The notes beneath the pieces were generated by a model that saw only the letters and a program-made list of their open reading frames with translations, was not told the origin of the DNA and ran no database searches. The position numbers were made by a program, and so were the translations under genes. Of a stretch of 64,000 nucleotides of DNA, positions 42,142-51,499 are shown one piece after another. Positions within the stretch are counted from its first letter, which is position 1. Every line of letters starts with the position of its first letter. Location: positions 248,001-312,000 of the forward strand of contig NZ_CP095049.1 in NCBI RefSeq assembly GCF_022919135.1, written 5' to 3'. The DNA is from Hymenobacter cellulosivorans (lineage in GTDB: Bacteria; Bacteroidota; Bacteroidia; Cytophagales; Hymenobacteraceae).

Positions 42142-43476
42142 TTATATAGCGGCACTTACCCGCCATACCTTGTTGCCGGCATCGTCGGTAATGAGGATTG
42201 CCCCGTCGGGCATCACTGTTACGCCCACGGGCCGGCCGTATACTTCTTTGCCTTCCTCGTTGGCAATAAAGCCGGTGGCAAAATCTTCCATTTTTCCACT
42301 CGGTCGTCCATTTTGGAAGGGCACGAATACCACTTTATAGCCCGAGAAAGCAGAGCGGTTCCAGGAGCCGTGCTGCCCGATGAAGGCGCCGTTCTGGTAC
42401 TTGGCCGGAAAGCCTTTCTGGTCGTAGAAGGCCAGGCCCAGCGAGGCTGTGTGCGGGCCCAGCGGCACATCGGGCACCACCGTTTTCTGCACCAACTCGG
42501 GCGCTTCGCCTTTGCGGCGGGGGTCTTCGTGCGCGCCGAAGTACGCGTAGGGCCAGCCGTAGAAGGCCCCTTGCTTCACGCTAGTCAGGTAATCGGGCAC
42601 CAACTCGTCGCCCAGCTCATCCCGCTCGTTGACGGCCGTCCAGAGCGTGTTGGTGCCGGGAGCCCAGTCCATGCCCACGGGGTTGCGCAGGCCAGCGGCA
42701 TAAATCCGCTCTCCAGAGCCATCCGGATTGATTTCAAGAATATTGGCGCGGCGCTTTTCGTTCTCCATGCCATTTTCCCCCACGTTGGAGCCCGAACCTA
42801 CCGATACGTAGATTTTGGAGCCGTCGGCCGAGGCCAGCAGGTTGCGGGTCCAGTGGTTGTTGTAGCCACCGGCGGGCAGGTCCAGAATCTTCTGACCAGG
42901 ACCAGTAATCTTGGTTTGGCCAGGCTTGTAGGCGTAGCGCAGCACGCCGTCGGTGTTAGCCACGTAGAAATAATCACCTAGCACCAGCATGCCCAAGGGT
43001 TGGTTGAGGTCGGCCAGAAAGGTTTCGCGCACATCGGGTTTGCCGTCCTTGTTGGTGTCGCGCAGCAGCGTGATGCGGTTGGCGCTGGTTGGTTTCAGCG
43101 ACTTCGACGGATCCAAGTCCAGGGCGGCGGCTACTTTCTTCTTAACCGTAGTCGGTATTGTGTTGGATTCGGCCACCAGCACGTCGCCGTTAGGCGTCAC
43201 GTAAGCCCAGCGCGGACTGTTGAAGTTGCCCGCGTACTCGGTGATGGTGAAGCCACCCGGAACGGTCGGGGTGCGGCCGGCGGGCCAGCCGATAACCTTG
43301 CTGCGCTTGGTGACGGACTTGCTGGCGTAGGGCTCGGGCAAATCGACGGGCGCGGCGGCCGTGGCCACAGTATCGGCCGGCGTATCGGCCTGGGCCTGGG
43401 CTTTTTCTTCCTTGCTAGGGCCACCGCAAGCAGCTACAGCGGCCAGCAGCGGAACGTAAAACGACATTTTTTTCAT
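42142..43476 (-). CDS. Lipoprotein, glucose/sorbosone dehydrogenase-like beta-propeller
   Basis: A 444-residue lipoprotein starting at MKKMSFYVPLLAAVAACGGP, lipobox AVAAC (C17). The propeller of the GSDH/sorbosone dehydrogenase family is marked by ITEYAGNFNSPRWAYVTPNG, DVLVAESN, GMLVLGDYFYVANTDGVLRY, GYNNHWTRNLLASADGSKIY, VSVGSGSNVGENG, AAGLRNPVGMDWAPGTNTLW, ALTGVTVMPDGAI-type last strands (VGVTVMPDGAILITDDAGNK). These enzymes use PQQ to oxidise sugars. A second member starts at 63719 in the same window. PQQ-binding histidine and arginine were not verified, so activity is inferred from family. Confidence 0.85.
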   Translation of the reverse strand: MKKMSFYVPLLAAVAACGGPSKEEKAQAQADTPADTVATAAAPVDLPEPYASKSVTKRSKVIGWPAGRTPTVPGGFTITEYAGNFNSPRWAYVTPNGDVLVAESNTIPTTVKKKVAAALDLDPSKSLKPTSANRITLLRDTNKDGKPDVRETFLADLNQPLGMLVLGDYFYVANTDGVLRYAYKPGQTKITGPGQKILDLPAGGYNNHWTRNLLASADGSKIYVSVGSGSNVGENGMENEKRRANILEINPDGSGERIYAAGLRNPVGMDWAPGTNTLWTAVNERDELGDELVPDYLTSVKQGAFYGWPYAYFGAHEDPRRKGEAPELVQKTVVPDVPLGPHTASLGLAFYDQKGFPAKYQNGAFIGQHGSWNRSAFSGYKVVFVPFQNGRPSGKMEDFATGFIANEEGKEVYGRPVGVTVMPDGAILITDDAGNKVWRVSAAI

Positions 43477-43612
43477 AAAGCAGATGACATATGGTTCTGC
43501 TTTTTACTGGCTTTGCGCAAGTTGGTTGTTGAGCTTTTTTCGTTGTCAGCTACCAGCCCCCAAATCCACGACCCACTTCTCCCCTCTCCAGCGCCAAAAC
43601 CCGCAGAGCAAC

Positions 43613-43646
43613 AAAAAAGGCCGCCCCGGAGCAGGACAGCCTTTTC
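43613..43646 (-). terminator. Terminator after the phosphosulfolactate synthase gene
   Basis: AAAAAAGG...CCTTTTC ends pair around a GC-rich loop, with T run on the minus strand. It separates comA from the next gene. Confidence 0.7.
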
Positions 43647-43669
43647 ATGAATTTAGAATTCGACGGCGC

Positions 43670-44500
43670 TTAGCCGCGGGGCATGGAGGTGCCGGGCTTG
43701 CCGGTAGGCTTTTCAGGCTTGAAATCCTCGTCTACGGCGTCCATATCGAGGAAGTGGGTGAATGTGTCGCCGCGCAGACCCAGGCGAATGGTTTCCAGCG
43801 ACACTACTTCGTTCGGAGCAATGTTGCCCAGGTTGACGTTGGCCCCGAGCAACTTGATAAACCATACCTGCTGGGCTTTCTGCGGGGCTTCCCACAGGAT
43901 TTTCTCGAACGGAATCTGGGTCAGGATTTCTTCTACCAGACCCGAGCGTACCTCGCCGGTGCTGCGGAACAAGCCCACGTTGCCAGCCTCCCGGGCCTCG
44001 CCGATAACCTTGATGGCCCCGGCTTCGAGCTCGGTTTTCATCTGCGAAATCCACTTGTAGGGCGGAATGATTTTCTCCGCATCCTTGGAGCCTACTTCGC
44101 TGAGCACCTTCACATCCTGGGCCAGGGTGCGGATGTATTCCAGCTTGCGGTCGTGCTTGAGGTCGATGGAGCCGTCAGACACCTCGGCATACTCCATGTC
44201 AAACTCGGCCAGCAGGCGGCGGTAGTCGTCGAACTGGTTGCGGATAATGAAAGCCTCGAACAGCGTTCCGCCGAAATACACCGGAATACCGGCTGCCTTG
44301 TAGGCGTCCAGCTTCTTGCGCAGATTGGGCACCACGTAGGAAGTGGCCCAGCCCAGCTTCACGATGTCGGTATACTCGCCGCCCACTTCGAGGAAGTTTT
44401 CTACTTCGCGGATGCTGAGGCCCTTGTCCATAACCATCGTGTAGCCTTGTTCACGGGGCTTGCTGGTGCGTTCGGGGAGGTTGTTGAGGCTGTAATTCAT
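43670..44500 (-). CDS. comA: Phosphosulfolactate synthase (ComA-like)
   Basis: A 276-residue TIM-barrel enzyme that joins sulfite to phosphoenolpyruvate, giving phosphosulfolactate. In methanogens this is the first step to coenzyme M. Recognisable parts are REQGYTMVMDKGLSIREVEN, YTDIVKLGWATSY, PVYFGGTLFEAFIIRNQFDD, GSIDLKHDRKLEYIR, VGLFRSTGEVRSGLVEEI and ILWEAPQKAQQVWFIKLLGA followed by NVNLGNIAP. A -7 element lies 77 bases upstream. In bacteria it may feed sulfolactate or sulfonate metabolism; no partner gene (ComB, ComC) is adjacent, so its role here is open. Confidence 0.9.
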   Translation of the reverse strand: MNYSLNNLPERTSKPREQGYTMVMDKGLSIREVENFLEVGGEYTDIVKLGWATSYVVPNLRKKLDAYKAAGIPVYFGGTLFEAFIIRNQFDDYRRLLAEFDMEYAEVSDGSIDLKHDRKLEYIRTLAQDVKVLSEVGSKDAEKIIPPYKWISQMKTELEAGAIKVIGEAREAGNVGLFRSTGEVRSGLVEEILTQIPFEKILWEAPQKAQQVWFIKLLGANVNLGNIAPNEVVSLETIRLGLRGDTFTHFLDMDAVDEDFKPEKPTGKPGTSMPRG

Positions 44501-44577
44501 GCGTTGAGACTTGGATCTTAAGGTCTAGAAAACACGTTGCCGCCCGCTCGAAGCCCGAGAGGCTCCGGAGGCCGCGC

Positions 44578-44585
44578 CAAAAGTA
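44578..44585 (-). promoter_or_regulatory. -7 element of comA (TACTTTTG on minus strand)
   Basis: Plus strand CAAAAGTA, 77 bases before the comA start and after the stop of the TPR gene upstream; an exact TAnnTTTG match. Confidence 0.45.
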
Positions 44586-44681
44586 CGCCCGAATTCTGTA
44601 ACCGCTCTTACAGGCAAAAGGTCCGGGCCGCTGGCAGGTGTTGCCAAGCAGCCCGGACCTTGCAGCCGAAGCCATGAAAAG

Positions 44682-46085
44682 TTACTTGCGGTACTGGTCA
44701 ATCAGGCGGGCCAGAGCGCGCTGCGATTCCAGCTCGGGGAAGTACTCAAACAACAGGCGGTGCTTGTCGAAATCCAGCACCAGCGCATTTTCCAGATACT
44801 GGTACGCCTCCCGGTAACGGCCCGCCGCCAATAGATATGCGCACAGGCGGTAGTGCAGTTCGGCCTCGCCGGGCTGAATTTCCACGGCATTGCGCATCAG
44901 GTCAATAGCCTCGTCGAAGTTGCCCTGCTCGTAGAGGATAATGCTCCAGTTCAGCCAGGCGTCCTTGTTGTCGGGGGCTACCTGGGTGGCTTTGTCGTAG
45001 CACTCCAGGGCACTTACCACAGCTCCCACCTGGTACTCAGCGGCAGCCAGGGCCATCCAGTACTCGGCGCTTTCGTCGTAGAGGGCCACGGCTTTGCGGA
45101 AAAAATGAATGGCCTCAAACCACCGCTCCTGGGCCGTCAGCACAATGCCGATGCCAAACCAGGCCTCGTCCATAGTCTGGTCGAGGTCGATGGCGTGCTG
45201 GTAGTTTTTGCGGGCCGCGTCCCATTCGCTCAGCTTTTCGTGGCACTCCCCGATGTTGCACAGGGCTTCGGGCGTAGGCTTGCCTTCCTCGTAGCTGAGG
45301 TGAAACTCGGTAATGGCCTCCCGGTACTTTTCCTGCCCCACGTAAGCACTGGCCAGAAAACCGTGGGCGTCGTAGAATTTATTGTCAATCAAGATGGCGT
45401 ACTCGAAAGCCGCCACGGCCTCCTCGAAGTTGCCGAGCCGGAAATAGGCCTGCCCCAGGTTGTACCAAGCCGTGGTCGAGTATGGGTCCTCGTCGGTAAA
45501 GCCACGGAAAAAGTCCAGGTTTTTCTCCAGGCGCTCCGAAATTTCGAGGCAGTAGAGCAGCTCCTGCACGGCAATGTCGTTGTCGGGGTTTAGCCGCAGA
45601 CTCTGCTTGTAATACTTGGCCGCACTCTTAAACTTCTGCCAGCTCTGGTAGGCCAGGCCTAGGTTGAAGTAGATATCGTCGCGGTCAGTTGCATTTTCGA
45701 CGGCGGCCTTAAAGAAGTCCACAGCCTGGGCAAAGTCACCTTTCTGCGTGGCAATAATGCCACGGGTTACGGCCACATCGGGGTTGGTCGGGTCCAGCTC
45801 GGCCACCGCCTCAATCTGCTGGGCAGCCTGGGTGTATTCGCCTTTCATGGCCAGCACCTGGGCCCGGTCGATGAGCAGCTCAGTGGAAAATGGATACTGC
45901 GCAATGGCCGCTTCACAGGCCTGCAGCGCTTTATCGTACTGGGTACTGGAAGTATAGTGGTCGATAATACTTTCGAAATCGGCCAGGTCAAAAAACACGG
46001 GCTCGTTGTTGGCTACCATCCGCTCGAAACGGCGTACGGTGTCCAGCACTTGCTCCTGGTCCTCAAAATTCTCATTCATTCTCAT
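44682..46085 (-). CDS. Tetratricopeptide-repeat protein
   Basis: A 467-residue protein made almost fully of TPR units, starting MRMNENFEDQEQ (an ATG at 46079 is equally possible). About twelve repeats are visible, such as AEYTQAAQQIEAVAELDPTN-like GEYTQAAQQIEAVAELDPTN, NLGLAYQSWQKFKSAAKYYK, NLGQAYFRLGNFEEAVAAFE, NIGECHEKLSEWDAARKNYQ and GIVLTAQERWFEAIHFFRKA. No signal peptide is present, so it is a cytoplasmic scaffold. Proteins of this type are common in Bacteroidota; partners are unknown. Confidence 0.88.
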   Translation of the reverse strand: MRMNENFEDQEQVLDTVRRFERMVANNEPVFFDLADFESIIDHYTSSTQYDKALQACEAAIAQYPFSTELLIDRAQVLAMKGEYTQAAQQIEAVAELDPTNPDVAVTRGIIATQKGDFAQAVDFFKAAVENATDRDDIYFNLGLAYQSWQKFKSAAKYYKQSLRLNPDNDIAVQELLYCLEISERLEKNLDFFRGFTDEDPYSTTAWYNLGQAYFRLGNFEEAVAAFEYAILIDNKFYDAHGFLASAYVGQEKYREAITEFHLSYEEGKPTPEALCNIGECHEKLSEWDAARKNYQHAIDLDQTMDEAWFGIGIVLTAQERWFEAIHFFRKAVALYDESAEYWMALAAAEYQVGAVVSALECYDKATQVAPDNKDAWLNWSIILYEQGNFDEAIDLMRNAVEIQPGEAELHYRLCAYLLAAGRYREAYQYLENALVLDFDKHRLLFEYFPELESQRALARLIDQYRK

Positions 46086-46167
46086 TCTCTACAAGCAACG
46101 CAAAGACGCCAAAAAGGCAGGCTTTGCGACTAATTTTACCAGTGACTGATGGCGGCCGGTCACCAGC

Positions 46168-47187
46168 CTAATATACAACAACCGCACCGGAGGCAGCGGA
46201 GTTCTTTTGGAGCCCCTGGCAGCACCAGGATACCGTTTCGGCCAGCGTCCGGAACGTCATTCCGGTAGCTTGCTGCACCTTTTGGCTGTGGTACACCACC
46301 GGTTTGCGGCCGGCCCGGGCCGTATCTTTGGTTATCAGCGGGCGAGCCCCGGTCAGCACAGAACGGGCATGCTCGGCGCGCCAGATAACTTCGGCGGCCC
46401 AGTCGGGTACGGCAATGCGCGGAGCCTTCTTGCCAAAACAGGCCGCCGCCTGAGCCAGGAACTCCTGCAGGGGCACAGCCCCGGCATTGAGGATAAAGCG
46501 TTCCGCCAAAATCTTGGGATTAAACGTCAGCCGCAACATGGCTTCCACCACATCCCGCACGTCCACAAAATTAACACTGCCGGGAGTATAAAAGGCATGC
46601 TCATTATACGCGTACCGGAACAAACGGGTACTGCTGCGCTCCCAGTCGGCGGGCCCCAGCACTACCGACGGGTTTACGATTACGGCCGATAAGCCTTCGG
46701 CCACCCCGCGCCACACTTCCAGCTCGCCCAGATACTTCGAGGTAGCATAAGCAGCGTAGGCCGCGCCCAAATCCCACTTGGCATCTTCGGTCAGTTGCTG
46801 GGTGCGGCCCGGCTCCTGCTCGGCGGCCGCGGCCCCGCCGCCCAGCGCCGCCACCGACGAGACGTGGCACAACCGGATACCAGGCCGGTCCAGGCAGGCA
46901 TCCACCACATTGGCCGTACCTTCCACATTGATCTGCTGCAGGGCATCTTCGTCCTGCGGGGCGTATGATACCAGTCCGGCGCAGTGAAACACGTGCGTCA
47001 CACCGTCCAGGGCATTGCGCAGGGCCAGAATGTCGCGCACGTCGCCTTCCACCCACTCTACCTGCCCAGCCCCGGCAATGGCCGGCACCTGCTGGCGAAA
47101 CAGCGCCCGAACCTGGTACCCTTGCTCTAGCAGGGCCGAAATCAGAAAACTGCCAATCAGGCCGCTGCCACCGGTAACGAAAACCAT
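46168..47187 (-). CDS. NAD-dependent epimerase/dehydratase family protein
   Basis: A 339-residue extended SDR starting MVFVTGGSGLIGSFLISALL, with the NAD motif GGSGLIG. Other features are DVRDILALRNALDGVTHVFH, CAGLVSYAPQDE, INVEGTANVVDACLDR and the catalytic YATSK. The NPSVVLGPADW segment is typical of nucleotide-sugar or sterol-like epimerases. It lies 54 bases after the phosphatase gene on the same strand. A role in building a surface sugar is plausible, but the substrate is unknown. Confidence 0.88.
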   Translation of the reverse strand: MVFVTGGSGLIGSFLISALLEQGYQVRALFRQQVPAIAGAGQVEWVEGDVRDILALRNALDGVTHVFHCAGLVSYAPQDEDALQQINVEGTANVVDACLDRPGIRLCHVSSVAALGGGAAAAEQEPGRTQQLTEDAKWDLGAAYAAYATSKYLGELEVWRGVAEGLSAVIVNPSVVLGPADWERSSTRLFRYAYNEHAFYTPGSVNFVDVRDVVEAMLRLTFNPKILAERFILNAGAVPLQEFLAQAAACFGKKAPRIAVPDWAAEVIWRAEHARSVLTGARPLITKDTARAGRKPVVYHSQKVQQATGMTFRTLAETVSWCCQGLQKNSAASGAVVVY

Positions 47188-47241
47188 TTTCCCAGGATCA
47201 GTTTAGACAATGGCCTTAAACAACGCTATTCTACGGCGTTG

Positions 47242-48012
47242 TTACAAGGAGTTATTCAGCAGCGGCAGAGCCAGTACTTTTTGTAGGTAAGGTGTCGGCA
47301 GCACCTTACGCAGCAGCGTGTCGGTGTGCTTCACGTTGTGGGCATCCGTGCCGACCAAGTCTACCAGACCTGCATCAATGAGCTTTTCCGCCACCCGCTT
47401 GGCCCCAGCCGAGTAATAACCCGCTAACGAGTTTAGGTTGAGCTGCAGCAGTACGCCATTCTCCCGCACCTTGGCCAGCTCGTCAAAGCGGCCGTAGAAG
47501 TAGGTGTACCGCTCGGGATGAGCCAGCACCGGCTGGTAGCCTGCCGACTTCAGGTTGAACACCGTTTCGGAGAAGTTGAAGGGCTCGTTGATGTAGGAAG
47601 TTTCGAAGAGCAGGTACTTTTTGTCGCCCCCGAAGCTGAGCAGCGGTTCTCCGCTGTCAATTTTCTGCTGCAGCCACTCATCCAGGTAGTACTCAGCGGC
47701 GCACTCCAGGGCCACGTCCGTAATGCCAGCTGCCGTAGCCGCATTCTGCAGTTGCTGAAGCGCCGCCCGCACTCCCGTAGGGGTGTTCTTGTAAAAGTCG
47801 CCCATGATGTGGGGCGTCATAATCAACTTGCGGTAGCCTAGCTCCCGCAGGGCCCGCAGCAGTTCCACCGACTGCTCCACAGTTTCGGCACCGTCGTCGA
47901 GGCCAGGCAGCACGTGGGAGTGCATGTCGACTTCCAGCGCCGCCAAAGTAGCCGCCGGGGCAGCGGCCGAAGCGGAAGAACTGCCAAAAAGCCGCTGAAA
48001 GAAAGACGCCAT
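47242..48012 (-). CDS. CpsB/CapC-type tyrosine-protein phosphatase (PHP domain)
   Basis: A 256-residue PHP-fold phosphatase that removes phosphate from the tyrosine kinase of capsule export. The metal-binding motifs are DMHSHVLPGLDDGAETVEQS (HxH), MTPHIMGDFYKN, LAHPERYTYF and GTDAHN. It starts 21 bases downstream of the Wzc-type kinase, so the kinase and its phosphatase are coupled as in CpsB/CpsD or YwqE systems. The first 28 residues are low-complexity (SSSASAAAPAATLAALE) and variable. Confidence 0.9.
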   Translation of the reverse strand: MASFFQRLFGSSSASAAAPAATLAALEVDMHSHVLPGLDDGAETVEQSVELLRALRELGYRKLIMTPHIMGDFYKNTPTGVRAALQQLQNAATAAGITDVALECAAEYYLDEWLQQKIDSGEPLLSFGGDKKYLLFETSYINEPFNFSETVFNLKSAGYQPVLAHPERYTYFYGRFDELAKVRENGVLLQLNLNSLAGYYSAGAKRVAEKLIDAGLVDLVGTDAHNVKHTDTLLRKVLPTPYLQKVLALPLLNNSL

Positions 48013-48033
48013 GCGCGAAGGAATCAGCTGCGG

Positions 48034-50499
48034 TTAGGTGAAGCGCTTGCGTAGGCGCGAGAAGAGCCCTACGACAGGGCGGGTTTCTTCATAGTAGCCC
48101 TGCCCATAGCCGTAGCCGTAGCCATAGCCGTAGCCATAACCGTAGCCGTACAGGCCGCTAGCCGTCGAGTCGTTGAGAATGGCGCACATCCGGGTGAAGT
48201 TATTGGCCCGAATCAGCTTGTTGACGTTTTTCAGGAAGGCCTTCTTCGAATAGTTGGCCCGCACGATATAAATCGGAATATCGGCTTTGCGCATAATCAG
48301 AATACCATCCGTTACGAGGCCTACCGGCGGCGTGTCAATCAGAATCACGTCGTAGTGTTGGTAAAGCTCCTCGAGCATCTCGTCAAACTTGGCGCTCAGA
48401 ATCAGCTCTGATGGGTTGGGCGGCGTGGGCCCGGCCGAAATAAAGTCCAGCGAGGGAATACTGGTATGCTGAATGCACTCCTGAATCGTGTGCTTTTCAA
48501 TCAGAATAGTGCTGACGCCCTTCACGTTATCGGCCCCGAAAGCCAAGTTTACCTTGGGCTTGCGCATATCCAGGTCCAGAATCACCACGCGCTGTTCGGA
48601 AAGGGCAATAATACCGCCCAGGTTTACCGTTACGAAGGTTTTACCCTCCCCGGAAATAGTGGACGTTACCGAAATCAGCCGCTTTTTCTTGGCCGAGCTG
48701 ATAAAGTCCAGGTTGGTACGAATCGAGCGGATCGACTCCGAAATAGCCGACTTGGGGTTCTTGTCTACCACCAGCTTCGACACGGTCATCTTTTCCTTGT
48801 CGTACGTGGGAATCACGCCCAACACCGATGCGGAAGTGGAACGCTCCAGCTCCCGCACGTTGGTAACGGTGTTGTGCATGAAGTAGCGCACCGCAATCAG
48901 GGCCAGTCCCAGGGCAATACCACCGGCCAGGCCGATGGCGTAAATCATGGTCCGCACAGGCGAGATGGGCGCACTCGGCATGCTGGCCGGCGACAGAATC
49001 TGGAAGTCGGGCGTGGTCCCCGCCTTGGCAATGCTGAACTCCACCTTCTTGTCCATCAGCATCAGGTACGACTTCTCGTAGAGCTCAAACGGACGTTTCA
49101 GGCGGGCCAGCTCGGTTTCTTTCTGGGGCAGGGTTTGCAGCTCGGCATTGAACTGGTCACGCTGCTGGTTCATCCGGTCAATTTGGGTCTGCAGCAGACG
49201 GCGGTTTTGCTGGAGCAGGCGGCGGATGTTGTTTTTCACGTACGCCAGCTGGGCCTGCTGCTGCTTTACGGCTTCGGTGGTTTCGTTGTAAGAACGCAGC
49301 AGGCGGCGCAGGTTCCACTGTAGGGCGTTGAGCTCACCTAGTTGCTGGGTCAGCTGGGCATCTTCGATAGCGCCAATACCCGGGATGCTTTGCTCCAGGG
49401 TAGCGTTTTCGCTTTGGGTCAGGCGGTCTTGCTCTACCAGCTGGGTAATTTCGCCCAGCAAGCGGGCCTTTTCCACCAGCTTTAGCCGGGCTTCTTCCTG
49501 CTCGGCCAGCTTTTCGGTAATGGTAGCAACTTCTGTTTTAACGTCGTACGTCTTGTTCTGCCGCACGAAAGCCTGCAGGTTTTCTTCCGCACTCTGCAGC
49601 TTCTGCTGGTTCTCGGTCAGCGTCTTATCCAGGAACTGCAGCGTCTGAGCCGTGGCTTCCTGCTTTTTGGCTAACTTTTCCTGCAGGTACACCGTGTCAA
49701 TCTTGTTGACGATGTCCCGCGCCTTGGCCGGGTTGAAGTCGGTAAAGGCAATCTGAATCGTATTGGCGTCGGGATTAATGATGTCGACGCTCAGATTGGT
49801 GTTCAGATAATTATTTACTGCCCCGTCGTCGTTGATGACGAAGTGGTAATTCTTTTCACGGGCTTCCTCAGTCAGCAGGGGCGTGGCCGTAACCAGCAAT
49901 TCCATGCCGGGCACTGCCACGGGCTGCCCCAGCGTATAGGTGCCGCTGCGCTCCTGGCCCAGATACAGGTAGGACAAACGAAACTGCTGCCCGCCGGTGA
50001 AGTTGAGACTAAACTTGGAATTGAAGAAGTTCGGGTCCTTGATTTTGTACTCTACCTGAAAGGGCGAGATGCCGTACAGCTCGGTTTCCAGCACGGTGCC
50101 CTCCACGTAATAGTTTACGTTGAGCTCCAGGGAATCCTTGAGCCTCTGATAGATAATGTTGGACTTAATCAACTCTACCTCGCCTGAGAGCTTGTTGACA
50201 TTGCTGCTCCCCACGGCCTGGCCTACCGGACCGTCCAGACCCAGAATGCCGGCCTCTGTTTTCTCATCGATTTTGAGCAGCGACGAGGATTTATAGACGG
50301 GCTTGGTATAGCGCAGCAACAACCACGAAGCGGACAGGCCCAGCGCAATAAGCAGGATGATCCAGATAATGCTGCGGCGTGCTACCAGCAGTAAAGTGGT
50401 TAGGTCCAGCCCCCCACCTTCGTCTTCCACCGCATTGGGTTCGGCGCCGCCGGCACTGCGAATAAGTTCTTCCAGTTCAGCGTTTTCGTTTACTGCCAT
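48034..50499 (-). CDS. Wzc-type polysaccharide chain-length/tyrosine autokinase
   Basis: An 821-residue inner-membrane protein that controls capsule or exopolysaccharide polymerisation and export. It has TM helix 1 at about 33-53 (SIIWIILLIALGLSASWLLL), a large periplasmic coiled-coil region (many Q/L/E, about 270-480), and TM helix 2 (PVRTMIYAIGLAGGIALGLA). The cytoplasmic kinase has Walker A TSTISGEGKTFVTVN, Walker A' VVILDLDMRKPKVN and Walker B DVILIDTPPVGLVTDG. The C-terminus ends in a tyrosine cluster, (YG)8-QGYY, for autophosphorylation. It lies between the export lipoprotein and the phosphatase. Confidence 0.93.
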   Translation of the reverse strand: MAVNENAELEELIRSAGGAEPNAVEDEGGGLDLTTLLLVARRSIIWIILLIALGLSASWLLLRYTKPVYKSSSLLKIDEKTEAGILGLDGPVGQAVGSSNVNKLSGEVELIKSNIIYQRLKDSLELNVNYYVEGTVLETELYGISPFQVEYKIKDPNFFNSKFSLNFTGGQQFRLSYLYLGQERSGTYTLGQPVAVPGMELLVTATPLLTEEAREKNYHFVINDDGAVNNYLNTNLSVDIINPDANTIQIAFTDFNPAKARDIVNKIDTVYLQEKLAKKQEATAQTLQFLDKTLTENQQKLQSAEENLQAFVRQNKTYDVKTEVATITEKLAEQEEARLKLVEKARLLGEITQLVEQDRLTQSENATLEQSIPGIGAIEDAQLTQQLGELNALQWNLRRLLRSYNETTEAVKQQQAQLAYVKNNIRRLLQQNRRLLQTQIDRMNQQRDQFNAELQTLPQKETELARLKRPFELYEKSYLMLMDKKVEFSIAKAGTTPDFQILSPASMPSAPISPVRTMIYAIGLAGGIALGLALIAVRYFMHNTVTNVRELERSTSASVLGVIPTYDKEKMTVSKLVVDKNPKSAISESIRSIRTNLDFISSAKKKRLISVTSTISGEGKTFVTVNLGGIIALSEQRVVILDLDMRKPKVNLAFGADNVKGVSTILIEKHTIQECIQHTSIPSLDFISAGPTPPNPSELILSAKFDEMLEELYQHYDVILIDTPPVGLVTDGILIMRKADIPIYIVRANYSKKAFLKNVNKLIRANNFTRMCAILNDSTASGLYGYGYGYGYGYGYGYGQGYYEETRPVVGLFSRLRKRFT
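48106..48150. repeat. Short tandem repeat encoding the (YG)n tail of the Wzc kinase
   Basis: About eight hexamers of the type TAGCCG/TAGCCA (plus strand) coding alternating Tyr-Gly. Such a microsatellite can gain or lose units in steps of two residues without a frameshift, changing the number of phosphorylatable tyrosines. Confidence 0.8.
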
Positions 50500-50569
50500 T
50501 CCGTCGTTACAAGTTAGTCTTAGAGCCAGCAGGGCCTACCTCCAGAGCTGAGGGGGCCGAAGCTCCTTG

Positions 50570-51499
50570 CTACTTATTGATTAGATCCCTCACTAAAACG
50601 TAGGATGTCAAGATTCCTGCCAACCCACCTATCAGACCAAACACGGATCCGGCATCAGAAAGTGCCTCAAAGAAAGGCCGGCGCACAGGTTCGATGTACA
50701 CTACGTCGTTGGGCTCCACCTGCAGGTTGGCCCGGCGCATTCCCTCAATCGTGGACAAGTCGATAACCTGCACCTGTGGATTGCGCAAATCGCCGCGGAT
50801 CAGCCGGATGTTGTAGGCCCGGCCACGGTTGCCGGAAGTGCCGCCGCCAAAGCCTCCGGCATCCAGTCCTCCGGAAGCAGCCAACACTTCCAGCAGGTTC
50901 ATATTGTCATTCGTCATCGGAATAACCTGCCCACCCGGCGCTCCCAGCACCACGATGCGGTTGTTGGTCACCCGGGTCGATACGTACGAGTCTTTGTAGA
51001 ATACGTCGTACTTGGTTTTGAGCAGGCTGTCGGTTTCGAGCAGGGTCAGGCCGTTGACTTTCACTAGGTTCACCATGGGCAGATTGACCATGCCGTTGGC
51101 CTGCACCAGAAACTGGTTTCCCGACACTTGCGCGCTTTGCGCGTTGCCGCCCCGGTTACCGCTTACCGCTCCCCGCCCTGTAGGCACTGGGGTAGCCGTA
51201 GTAGTACTCGCCGGGCTCGGATTGCCGAACTGCAGTTCACCGTTGGGGTCCAGAATTCTTTCGCCCTTGTTGGTATACACCCGAACTTCGAGGTAGTCGT
51301 TGGGCTGAATCAGGTAGTTACGACTGGTACGCCCCACCAAAGAGCGCAGCTTCATGGTGTCGACACCTTCCCCGGTGGGCGTGCGAAACATGATGTTCTG
51401 CCGGTAGTAGCGGCCTGTGGTGCAGGAAGAAAATAGTACGGCAAAAGGCACGCACAGCAGCCAGAGGCGCAGAAGGCGGTGAAAAGCGGGTTGTTGCAT
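50570..51499 (-). CDS. Wza-type polysaccharide export lipoprotein
   Basis: A 309-residue lipoprotein from MQQPAFHRLLRLWLLCVPFA, lipobox FSSC (C26). A GTG at 51517 is an alternative start. The polysaccharide-export domain shows NYLIQPNDYLEVRVYTNKGE, GMVNLPMVNLVKVNGLTLLE and a SLBB-like part with VLGAPGGQVIPMTNDNMNLL and VQVIDLSTIEGMRRANLQVE. The C-terminus has a hydrophobic helix (SDAGSVFGLIGGLAGILTSY). It forms the outer-membrane exit of the polysaccharide and is first in the operon with the Wzc-type kinase and the phosphatase. Confidence 0.9.
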   Translation of the reverse strand: MQQPAFHRLLRLWLLCVPFAVLFSSCTTGRYYRQNIMFRTPTGEGVDTMKLRSLVGRTSRNYLIQPNDYLEVRVYTNKGERILDPNGELQFGNPSPASTTTATPVPTGRGAVSGNRGGNAQSAQVSGNQFLVQANGMVNLPMVNLVKVNGLTLLETDSLLKTKYDVFYKDSYVSTRVTNNRIVVLGAPGGQVIPMTNDNMNLLEVLAASGGLDAGGFGGGTSGNRGRAYNIRLIRGDLRNPQVQVIDLSTIEGMRRANLQVEPNDVVYIEPVRRPFFEALSDAGSVFGLIGGLAGILTSYVLVRDLINK

